This document shows, in pieces, positions 1 through 7,221 of a stretch of DNA of 38,892 nucleotides. Both the position numbers and the translations under genes were made by a program. Source of the DNA: Bacteroidota bacterium. GTDB taxonomy: Bacteria; Bacteroidota; Bacteroidia; Bacteroidales; JAAUTT01. The stretch is taken from assembly GCA_023429135.1 (NCBI GenBank), contig JAEYWD010000095.1, positions 1-38,892 on the forward strand, given 5' to 3'. The notes under the pieces were generated by a model. That model had not been told where the DNA came from, did not search any database, and saw only the letters and a program-made list of their open reading frames with translations. Position 1 is the first letter of the stretch. Each line of letters opens with the position of its first letter.

Positions 1-970
1 CAAAATCGAGATCGTATTTACGTTCCAGTTTCACAGCCAGGGTTTCGAACGGCTCTCTTCTGATAACCAGAACTCCGTCGGTCCATGCAGTTTCCGCTTC
101 AACATTGGCCTCGTGAATTTTAAAATCAGCTTTCAGAGGAGTAACTTTTGGCAGATCGGCAAAGGAATCGGATGCCTTTGCGGTGAAAGATGTTTCTTTC
201 TCTGATATGTTTTTCTTTCTATATACAGCTTTCTGATTCGGCTTAAGCTTGAACAGTGTTTCGTTTTTGCCGGGCGATTCAATGTCAACAGCCCCCGATA
301 CCAGGGTGGTTTCAATAATACCTTCATCAGGATACGATTTCACATTAAATTCTGTACCCAAAACTCTGATATTTATATCCGAAGTATGCACAATAAAGGG
401 CATCTGAGCATTTTTAGCGACATTGAAAAAAGCCTCGCCCTCAAGATAAACTTCGCGCAATTCACTGTTAAACTGATCGGGGTATTTTAATTTACTTCCG
501 GCATTAAGCCAAACTTTCGAACCATCGGAAAGTTGCACTACCGAACGCTGACCCAGCGGTGTGGTAATTGTAGAATAACTGACATTAGCAGGTTTCGATT
601 TGATCAGAAGCATCAGTATACTTCCCATACAAACAAAAGCAAGAATTATGGCAGCAATTCTCCAGCCCTGCCAGGAGGTGTCAGGTTCCAGTTCTGCAAT
701 TTTGGATGAAGATTTCGAGGAAATGTGAACATTCAGCTTGCGCATAAACTTTTTCTGTTCCATTTCTTTGTCGAACATTCCAAAAGCTGCAGCACGACTT
801 GTGGTTTGCCAAAGTTCTTCTATTTCGGCAAAAAACTTTTTGTTAGCGGCACCCTGATTAAGCCATTGCCAAACCTGATGTTTTTCAGTTTCGGTGGCTT
901 CCTGAGCAAGGTATCGGGCAAGCAGGTCCCAGTTAATATTTTCGAGATTATCTTCCATATCCATAACCAT
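1..970 (-). CDS. FecR-family anti-sigma factor, 3' end outside the window
   Basis: The reading frame is open from an ATG at 970 to the left edge, giving about 323 residues without a stop. In-frame ATGs at 964 and 958 are also possible starts, and none has a clear ribosome binding site. FecR-type proteins span the inner membrane and hold an ECF sigma factor until a TonB-dependent transporter signals. Here an N-terminal cytoplasmic region (DLLARYLAQEA) is followed by one membrane segment near residues 105-125 (IAAIILAFVCMGSILMLLI). The periplasmic FecR core then shows TTPLGQRSVVQLSDGSKVWL, an LEGEAFFNV segment and VLGTEFNVKSYPD. The partner sigma gene lies 24 nt upstream. The C-terminal part and any SusC/SusD genes would lie beyond the left edge. 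Confidence 0.9.
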   Translation of the reverse strand, partial: MVMDMEDNLENINWDLLARYLAQEATETEKHQVWQWLNQGAANKKFFAEIEELWQTTSRAAAFGMFDKEMEQKKFMRKLNVHISSKSSSKIAELEPDTSWQGWRIAAIILAFVCMGSILMLLIKSKPANVSYSTITTPLGQRSVVQLSDGSKVWLNAGSKLKYPDQFNSELREVYLEGEAFFNVAKNAQMPFIVHTSDINIRVLGTEFNVKSYPDEGIIETTLVSGAVDIESPGKNETLFKLKPNQKAVYRKKNISEKETSFTAKASDSFADLPKVTPLKADFKIHEANVEAETAWTDGVLVIRREPFETLAVKLERKYDLDF

Positions 971-994
971 GACAAAAAATAAATATTGAGACCC

Positions 995-1537
995 TTATCT
1001 GTTAACAGTAATTTTTTGAAATTTTTCTCGCAGAAGACGTAAAGCTTTGCCCATCTGAGCTTCGACGGTTTTGACCGATAATCCTAAAATATTAGCGGTT
1101 TCAGCATAGGTTTTTTGTTCGAAGCGGCATATTTTAAATATTTTGCGGCATTGCTCAGGCATTGTTTCAATAAATTCGAATACTTCTTTTTCGAATTCAA
1201 GTGATTCGAGTTGATCGTGGTTCATTTCTAACGGAAGGGTTTGAGAATATTTTTCTTTTCTTCTTTCTTCGGCTGCCAGATACTTCATATAGTTAAGACT
1301 CCGGTTATGCACGGCCTGAAAAAGATATGACCGTAAAGAGGTTTTTACATTGATATCCTGACTGTGGTCCCAGAGATGAATAAAAAGCTCCTGAACAATT
1401 TCTTTTGAAACTTCAGGATCGGCAACTATTTTAAAGGCATACACCGAAAGGGAAAGAAAATACAATCCGTAAAGCTTTTCAAAAGCTTCAGGATTTCCTT
1501 TACTGAGTTCTTTCACTAACTCTACCTCGTTCTCCAT
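995..1537 (-). CDS. RNA polymerase ECF-type sigma-70 factor
   Basis: This 180-residue protein has the size and layout of a Bacteroidota ECF sigma factor that directs RNA polymerase to a dedicated surface-transport locus. Region 2 runs through residues 10-80 (EAFEKLYGLYF, then IVQELFIHLWDHSQ). Region 4 has a helix-turn-helix near residues 140-172 (YAETANILGLSVKTVEAQMG). The next gene downstream is a FecR anti-sigma, the standard cognate arrangement in which a SusC-type transporter releases the sigma factor through FecR. The target genes are not in the window. The 144-nt gap to dnaE upstream contains only an AT-rich dyad at 1651-1673, and I see no good TAnnTTTG promoter there. Confidence 0.93.
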   Translation of the reverse strand: MENEVELVKELSKGNPEAFEKLYGLYFLSLSVYAFKIVADPEVSKEIVQELFIHLWDHSQDINVKTSLRSYLFQAVHNRSLNYMKYLAAEERRKEKYSQTLPLEMNHDQLESLEFEKEVFEFIETMPEQCRKIFKICRFEQKTYAETANILGLSVKTVEAQMGKALRLLREKFQKITVNR

Positions 1538-1650
1538 GTAGTTTGCAAGATCAGCCTTTAGTTGTTAAGTTAATAGGTTAATGTTTTAGTCTGCCATCAT
1601 TTATGCCTAGACAAAACTCGACCAGTGTTACCCTTATAAATATGTAGCTT

Positions 1651-1673
1651 TTTTTTCAACAATTTTGAAAAAA
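1651..1673. other. AT-rich inverted repeat between dnaE and the sigma gene
   Basis: The 9-nt arms ttttttcaa and ttgaaaaaa are perfect complements separated by 5 nt. The dyad lies just past the dnaE stop codon, where a terminator for the dinB-dnaE unit would be expected. The stem has only two G-C pairs and no separate U-tract, so it is at best a weak terminator. Confidence 0.25.
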
Positions 1674-1681
1674 TACGAAAT

Positions 1682-4618
1682 TTACTCCACCCTCGGATCT
1701 GTCTTGTACGGCAACCTTGCCAATTTCTGTATTTCAACGCTGGGGTAATCGAATTCCTGCACCACTTTGCCTTCCATCAGATAAACGCCGCCTCCGGTGA
1801 ATGGGTATTTCTTTAAGGAATCGGGGAAATGCACCGTGTCGTAAAAATCACCATGTATATCGAGAAAGCAGCCGAAGTGCATGATTTCGCGCTTTACCGT
1901 CGAAACGTATTTTACGGTAACATATTCACCTACCATGCGAACCTTTTGACCTACTTTCGAAAGCAGGTCACGAGCAATGGTATCGCCCCGGTAAGCAGTT
2001 TGCAGCATATCGAAACGACTCAGGGTTACTGGAAAACCTAAAAGTTCCATCTCATCGTAGGCATCCTCAAGGGGACTTGTGCGTAAAGGTGGTAATGTTA
2101 ATTCTTTGCGGTCTTCTTTAAACAGCGGTTTCGACCGAGGTTCCGGCACAGCTTTGTTCCGGAGCAATTGTTCCCACATCAGCTCCTTTTTTGTTTTGCC
2201 GGTAAACCGGAAAGCCCCGACTTTGATGAGTGTGCGCATTTGCTCCAGCCCCACTGGTACGCGATCCATAAAGTCAAAAAGATCTTTAAACGATCCGTTT
2301 CGCTCCCGTTCTTCGACAATCTGCCGGATCACCTTTTCTTCGAGGTTTTTGACATGTACCCAGCCCAAGTAAATTTCGTCGCCGAAAATATTGGTGGAAA
2401 TATCGCTTTTGTTGATGTCGGGCAGGTTGATTTTTGCGCCGTGCCTTTTGGCTTCATTCACATACACCCAGGTACGGTAAAATCCACCAAAATTGTTGAT
2501 CACGGCCACATGAAACTCATTGGGGAAATTGGTTTTCAGATAAAGACTCTGGTAGCTTTCCACGGCATAGCTGGCCGAGTGGGCTTTGCAGAAAGCATAA
2601 CCGGCAAACGACGACATCTGCCTCCATACTTCGTTGGTAAGTGAATCGCCGTAGCCCCTTTCTTTGCAATTGGTGAAAAAAGTTTTGGTAATCCGTTCGA
2701 ACTCCTGCCGCGACCTGTATTTTCCCGACATGGCCCTGCGTAATACATCGGCGCTGGCAAGCGAAAGTCCGGCAAAGTGATGGGCAATTTTGATCACATC
2801 CTCCTGGTAAACCATCACCCCGTATGTTTCTTTTAACTGCTCCTCAAAAATAGGGTGCAGATATTTTACATTGCGCTGATCGTGGAAACGCTTGATGTAC
2901 TCGCGCATCATTCCTGACTGCGCAACGCCCGGCCGGATGATGGAGCTGGCTGCCACCAGGCTCAGATAGTTGTTGCACCGCAGCTTTTTAAGCAAGCCGC
3001 GCATCGCAGGACTTTCAATATAAAAACAACCAATCGCCTCGCCATGGTAAAGGCGTTGGTTGATATCCGGATCCTGTTTGAATTTGTTTACCTGGTGGAT
3101 GTCGATATCTACTCCCTGGTTTTTCTTTACTATTTCGGTGCATTCCTTAATATGTCCCAGCCCGCGCTGACTCAGAATGTCAAGTTTTTCGAAGCCGATG
3201 GTTTCGGCAGCGTACATATCCCATTGCGTAGTTGGCAATCCTTTGGGAGGAAGATCAAGCGCTGTGTAATAGTATATGGGAAGTTCGGAGATCAGCACCC
3301 CTCCCGCATGAATACTGCGATGGTGCGGAAATTCGTTTAGTTTTTTGACATACCCTAGTATTTTGTCGGTGATGTCATTTTTAAGCAAAGGATTGTAAGG
3401 CTTTTCCACCAGAGCATCAATGTCGTTTTTAGGTAAACCATAAACTTTCCCCAATTCACGGATAATAGAGCTCTCGCCAAAAGTGTTGGTAGCGCCCAGC
3501 AGGGCAGTATGTGCTTTCCCGTATTGCTGAAAAATATATGCATGTACCATGTCGCGGTCTTTCCACGAAAAATCGATGTCGAAATCGGGTGGTGAGGTGC
3601 GTTCGGGGTTGATAAACCGCTCAAAATAAAGATTAAGTTCGATGGGATCTATATCTGTAATTTTAAGGCAATAGGCAACCACGCTGTTGCCACCGCTTCC
3701 TCGACCTACATGGTAAACGCCTTTCGACATGGTATGCCGGATAATATCCCAGGCGATGAGGAAATAAGCACTGAATCCGAGATTGTCAATTACCTTCAGC
3801 TCGTTTTTAATTGTTTCTGTGGCTTTAGGGTTCGACTTTCCATATCTGTATTGCATGCCTTCCATGGTAAGTCTTTCGAGCAGGTCTTTGTCTTCGTATT
3901 TGCTCCCCGTAAAAGTCTGCTTATTCTTCGATTCTTTAAAAACGAATTCGAAACTGCACATTTCAAGCAGCTTTTCAGCGTTTTTCAGAAGTTCGGGACA
4001 GTTTCCATAAAGCAGTTTCTGGTAACGTGGCGACCGGAAATATTCTTCCTGATGGGCCATCTGCTCCGGCGTGAGCATGGTAAGGAGCGTGTTGTGATCC
4101 ACAGCCCGCAGATGTTTATGCAACTCGTAATCTTCGGGATTGGCAAAACTTACCTGGCAAAAAGCTACCAGTTTGTTCATCCACTGGTGGTGCCGCACCC
4201 TGGCGCGGTTAATCTCCTGCGGACGAACGGCTATAAATTCATTTTCGCGGAGTTCCTCGGGAGCTTTAGTTCCAAGCGGATAAACAACAAAAACATGCGC
4301 AAACTTCGGCGCCTCTTTGGGTAAGGGCTGCTCACTCAGGTTGCAGTGGCTCAGCAGTTCGTTTATTTCGCGAAAGCCTTCGTTGTTCCGTGCCAGGCAG
4401 GTATAAAGCCATGTGTCGTTGTCGCGACATTCCACACCACAAACAGGATTAATACATTTTTCGCGACACAACTTGACAAAGTCAAGGCAAGCCGAGGTAT
4501 TATTGATGTCGGTAATTGCCAGCGACGGGATACCATACTCCATGGCCTTCTCAACTATCTGGTCAGGCCGCATTGTCCCGAATAAAAGACTGTAATATGT
4601 ATGGCACGCGTATATCAT
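1682..4618 (-). CDS. dnaE: DnaE-type DNA polymerase III alpha subunit, short form paired with Pol IV
   Basis: This C-family polymerase has 978 residues, against roughly 1160 for E. coli DnaE. The order is a PHP domain at the N terminus, palm/fingers with the catalytic PDFDIDF motif at residues 344-350 (aspartates 345 and 347), the third aspartate at D480 in EKLDILSQRG, helix-hairpin-helix-like regions, and an OB-fold near residues 890-960. The protein stops after the OB-fold, so the C-terminal tau-binding region of replicative DnaE is missing, as in DnaE2/ImuC. The PHP metal site looks degenerate: the usual HxH is AxH here and the usual TDH is TDI. The ATG lies 2 nt after the dinB stop, with AAAGGA inside the end of dinB as a likely ribosome binding site. 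Coupling to Pol IV suggests lesion bypass or mutagenic repair rather than bulk replication. That role is inference. Confidence 0.92.
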   Translation of the reverse strand: MIYACHTYYSLLFGTMRPDQIVEKAMEYGIPSLAITDINNTSACLDFVKLCREKCINPVCGVECRDNDTWLYTCLARNNEGFREINELLSHCNLSEQPLPKEAPKFAHVFVVYPLGTKAPEELRENEFIAVRPQEINRARVRHHQWMNKLVAFCQVSFANPEDYELHKHLRAVDHNTLLTMLTPEQMAHQEEYFRSPRYQKLLYGNCPELLKNAEKLLEMCSFEFVFKESKNKQTFTGSKYEDKDLLERLTMEGMQYRYGKSNPKATETIKNELKVIDNLGFSAYFLIAWDIIRHTMSKGVYHVGRGSGGNSVVAYCLKITDIDPIELNLYFERFINPERTSPPDFDIDFSWKDRDMVHAYIFQQYGKAHTALLGATNTFGESSIIRELGKVYGLPKNDIDALVEKPYNPLLKNDITDKILGYVKKLNEFPHHRSIHAGGVLISELPIYYYTALDLPPKGLPTTQWDMYAAETIGFEKLDILSQRGLGHIKECTEIVKKNQGVDIDIHQVNKFKQDPDINQRLYHGEAIGCFYIESPAMRGLLKKLRCNNYLSLVAASSIIRPGVAQSGMMREYIKRFHDQRNVKYLHPIFEEQLKETYGVMVYQEDVIKIAHHFAGLSLASADVLRRAMSGKYRSRQEFERITKTFFTNCKERGYGDSLTNEVWRQMSSFAGYAFCKAHSASYAVESYQSLYLKTNFPNEFHVAVINNFGGFYRTWVYVNEAKRHGAKINLPDINKSDISTNIFGDEIYLGWVHVKNLEEKVIRQIVEERERNGSFKDLFDFMDRVPVGLEQMRTLIKVGAFRFTGKTKKELMWEQLLRNKAVPEPRSKPLFKEDRKELTLPPLRTSPLEDAYDEMELLGFPVTLSRFDMLQTAYRGDTIARDLLSKVGQKVRMVGEYVTVKYVSTVKREIMHFGCFLDIHGDFYDTVHFPDSLKKYPFTGGGVYLMEGKVVQEFDYPSVEIQKLARLPYKTDPRVE

Positions 4619-4620
4619 CG

Positions 4621-5871
4621 CTATCCTTTAAAATAAGATGGAGCGCTCAGGTCGATATCTTCTCCCTCACCATTTTCTTTGGCTTCTTCTTCCCTTTTTT
4701 TTCGTTGGGCGGGAAGATCTTCCATGTGCGTAACACGGCAAATACAATGTTTTCCGTATCGTTTCCTGATGCGGTCGAGCGAAAGGTAGAGGTTTACCTT
4801 CTCGGGCGTGTCCTCGAACAGGTTCAACTGCTGTGTCCCGTGAACGAGGTGACTCAGTCGCACACCGATAAGCCGGAGCATCATCCTCCGGTTGTAAAGC
4901 TTTTTAAGCAGATCCTTTACCACTTCGAGAATGGTGTGGTCGAATGATGTGTAAGGAATGCGCCTCTGCTGAGTATGTGTATCGAAGTTGGCGTAGCGGA
5001 TTTTAACCGTAACGCACGATGTAAGCTTCTGGTCAGCCCGTAGATCGAAACACAGGTCGCTTACCATTTTTACCAACAGCCGGTTGAGCATTTCTATGTC
5101 CATGGTATCCTGGTTGAAAGTGCGTTCGGTGCTCATCGACTTCTGCTCCCAGTAAGGCTGAACAGGAGTATTGTCGATGCCGTTGGCGCGCCTCCATATT
5201 TCGATACCGTTCTCGCCCAGCAGCTTCATCATCAGCTCCATGGGAACTTCTCGGAGGGTGGCGATGCGGTCGATACCCATATCTTTCAATATGGTAAAGG
5301 TCTTATCGCCCACCATGGGGATTTTCCGGATGGACAGAGGCGCAAGAAAGGGCGACACTTCCTGCAGGTCGACAAACCGCTCACCATTAGGCTTTGCCTC
5401 GCCGGTGGCTATCTTCGACACAGTTTTGTTTACCGACAGTCCGAACGAGATGGGCAATCCGGTTTCTTTGATGATTTTATGCCGCAGCTCCTGCGACCAT
5501 TTCAACGATCCAAAAAAGCGATCCATACCGGTAATATCAAGGTAATGCTCGTCGATGGATGTTTTCTCGTAAACAGGCGCTTTTTCGGCGATAATCTGGG
5601 TGACCATATTCGAATAGCGGCTGTACTGTTCCATGTCACCGCGAATAACAATAGCATCGGGGCAAAGCATCAGCGCCATTTTCATGGGCATGGCCGAGTG
5701 TACGCCATACCGACGGGTTTCGTAGCTGCAACTGGCTACCACGCCACGGCCCGATGTTCCGCCAATAATCACAGGTTTCCCAACCAGTTTGCTATTTCCA
5801 AGCCGTTCTACGGATACAAAAAACGTATCCATATCTAGGTGCACAATATTTCGTTTTATAACAGTTTCCAT
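4621..5871 (-). CDS. dinB: Y-family DNA polymerase IV (DinB)
   Basis: A translesion polymerase of 416 residues from the ATG at 5871. A longer frame from TTG at 5886 is possible, but the purine-rich GGGAGGGAAGG directly before 5871 marks the ATG as the start. The catalytic residues are all present: D13 in IVHLDMDTFFVSVE and D107/E108 in TSIDEHYLD. Unlike ImuB, which has lost these residues, this should be an active polymerase. A clamp-binding-like motif QLNLF is at residues 348-352. About 60 residues follow it, including a DRIRKRYG segment and a charged Lys/Glu-rich tail, whereas E. coli DinB ends at its clamp motif. It is the first gene of a two-gene unit with the short DnaE. The two polymerases may work together at lesions. 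Confidence 0.95.
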   Translation of the reverse strand: METVIKRNIVHLDMDTFFVSVERLGNSKLVGKPVIIGGTSGRGVVASCSYETRRYGVHSAMPMKMALMLCPDAIVIRGDMEQYSRYSNMVTQIIAEKAPVYEKTSIDEHYLDITGMDRFFGSLKWSQELRHKIIKETGLPISFGLSVNKTVSKIATGEAKPNGERFVDLQEVSPFLAPLSIRKIPMVGDKTFTILKDMGIDRIATLREVPMELMMKLLGENGIEIWRRANGIDNTPVQPYWEQKSMSTERTFNQDTMDIEMLNRLLVKMVSDLCFDLRADQKLTSCVTVKIRYANFDTHTQQRRIPYTSFDHTILEVVKDLLKKLYNRRMMLRLIGVRLSHLVHGTQQLNLFEDTPEKVNLYLSLDRIRKRYGKHCICRVTHMEDLPAQRKKREEEAKENGEGEDIDLSAPSYFKG

Positions 5872-5873
5872 AG

Positions 5874-5884
5874 CCTTCCCTCCC
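5874..5884 (-). promoter_or_regulatory. Ribosome binding site that fixes the dinB start
   Basis: Read on the minus strand this is GGGAGGGAAGG, ending 2 nt before the ATG at 5871. It is one of the strongest Shine-Dalgarno-like runs in the window, and it overlaps the in-frame TTG at 5886, which argues against that upstream start. Confidence 0.6.
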
Positions 5885-5919
5885 AATCATACTCGCTGCT
5901 TCATAGAAAATGTTTAAAA

Positions 5920-5945
5920 ATTAATCAAATTTAATGTTGATAATT
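5920..5945 (-). promoter_or_regulatory. Candidate promoter and operator dyad upstream of dinB
   Basis: The minus strand carries TAAATTTG at 5933-5926, a perfect match to the Bacteroidota -7 consensus TAnnTTTG, about 55 nt before the dinB ATG. No TTG lies 17-23 nt upstream of it, so the promoter call is weak. An imperfect dyad, attaatcaa and ttgataatt (7 of 9 positions pair) with 8 nt between, spans the same bases and could be a repressor site. Confidence 0.3.
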
Positions 5946-6054
5946 TAAGCATTATTTCCTTCAGACACCAAATTCCGGAAAGAAAATTCTGCTAAGAATC
6001 CATGGCATTAATGGTAAAGACTGGAATTTTGAATGTTGACTCTAATAAAGAAAG

Positions 6055-6243
6055 TTACACGGAGAACCACGGAGGTTGCACAGAGAACCACAGAGAAATA
6101 TGGGAAGAAGGTAAAGGGAGAAAATTGATTCTGATGAAATGTGCTGTAATACTTATCAGGAAGGCTTGGCTGTTAACTCTTGTATTTCTCTGTGTCTCCT
6201 CTGTGGTCCTCTGTGTAATAAAAAAAGCTACACGGAGAAAATA
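6055..6243. repeat. Inverted pair of 11-nt-periodic CACAGAG repeats
   Basis: The left block (6055-6100) is a run of units such as ACCACAGAGAA and CACGGAGAACC. The right block (about 6182-6217) is nearly its reverse complement, shorter by about one unit. A further direct half-copy (cacggagaaaata) lies near 6231-6243. The blocks are separated by about 80 nt of unrecognised sequence. They sit between the divergence-free ends of porP (stop at 6276) and the dinB upstream region. Apart from the dinB control region, nothing else is visible in the gene-free stretch 5885-6275. Confidence 0.75.
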
Positions 6244-6275
6244 CAATAATTTATTAATGGTAAGTCACTTTACTC

Positions 6276-7220
6276 TTACTCAAACGCCGGGCATTGCGGC
6301 TTTTCGCGGTAGCAAATTCTGTAAATCACTCCAAACTCGTGGGAGCCGTAATGGTGTGCCTGTGTGCCGTTTAAACTCAGTTCGGCAATGTAATTAAACT
6401 GGAAGCTTTTGTAATAGGTCGCTACGAGAAACTGCACCGCCGTAGATTGTCCCGGAGTGCTGGCAAGCGCATATTTGTAGGAAATTCCAGCTTTGTAACG
6501 GTTGTTGAAATTTGTAATCAGGTTGAAATCGATTTGCTTACTCATTTGGTTGTCGAACTTAAAAACCGTCGACGGGATAAAAGCCATATCCTTGTTGCGG
6601 GTCATAATGGTGTAACCTGCCTGCAGATAATAATTTCCAGGAATAAAGCCCTGGTTTTCCCAATAATAGAATTGGCGGGCATAAGGCAGCATCCGCAATA
6701 CCGAAAAGCCCGCATAAAACTTCGGACTATAAACAAACACTCCTGTTGAAACATCGGGCGCGAGCGTACTTTCACCTGCACCGAGTATCTGGTCGGTCAC
6801 ATTCGATTCACTTTCGCAAATGGAATGCTGTAACAATGATGCCGAGAGTCCCAGCGACAGGAACAGCTCTTTTTTCTTGTTTAACCGCACATGGTAAGCA
6901 TATCCGGCCTGACCGCCTGTCTGGTGTACACTCCCGTTCCTGTCGGAAATAAACTGCAGGGCAAGGCCTATTTTTCGTTTGGCAAGATATGGATTGGAGA
7001 AAAAAGTGTGTTCAACGCCCAGCACCTGCGTTGATGGAGCCTGAGGCACTCCCAGCCATTGATGCCTGTCGGTTCCATAGAAAAATGTACAGTACTCGCG
7101 GCCAATACAGGCGGGGTTGAGATATGAGAGATTTTGCATGTATTGTTGTGCAACGGGCAGTTCCTGAGCTGAGCCTAGCCTATAAATGCAGAGTAAAAAT
7201 ATGAGGTACAGCCACCGCAT
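6276..7220 (-). CDS. PorP/SprF-family type IX secretion outer-membrane protein
   Basis: This 314-residue protein starts with a signal peptide (MRWLYLIFLLCIYRLGSAQ, cleavage near residue 19). The family hallmark follows at once: QQYMQNLSYLNPACIG, then a FFYGTDRHQWLGVPQAPSTQ segment. The rest is typical of an outer-membrane beta-barrel, alternating short hydrophobic strands to the C terminus. PorP/SprF proteins work with T9SS to hold or export particular surface proteins, usually those encoded beside them. The ATG lies 1 nt after the stop of the upstream gene, which carries a gliding-motility-type C-terminal domain, so that protein is its likely partner. The C terminus (CYREKPQCPAFE) is short, and the stop is followed by dispersed repeats. 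Confidence 0.9.
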   Translation of the reverse strand: MRWLYLIFLLCIYRLGSAQELPVAQQYMQNLSYLNPACIGREYCTFFYGTDRHQWLGVPQAPSTQVLGVEHTFFSNPYLAKRKIGLALQFISDRNGSVHQTGGQAGYAYHVRLNKKKELFLSLGLSASLLQHSICESESNVTDQILGAGESTLAPDVSTGVFVYSPKFYAGFSVLRMLPYARQFYYWENQGFIPGNYYLQAGYTIMTRNKDMAFIPSTVFKFDNQMSKQIDFNLITNFNNRYKAGISYKYALASTPGQSTAVQFLVATYYKSFQFNYIAELSLNGTQAHHYGSHEFGVIYRICYREKPQCPAFE

Positions 7221-7221
7221 A

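Noticed and set aside
5872..5886. TTG start at 5886 for dinB
   Set aside because: The strong GGGAGGGAAGG sits over these codons and is well placed for the ATG at 5871.
6002..6397. 131-codon plus-strand open frame
   Set aside because: It reads through the CACAGAG repeat blocks and then antisense into the end of the porP gene; the protein is low-complexity and family-free.
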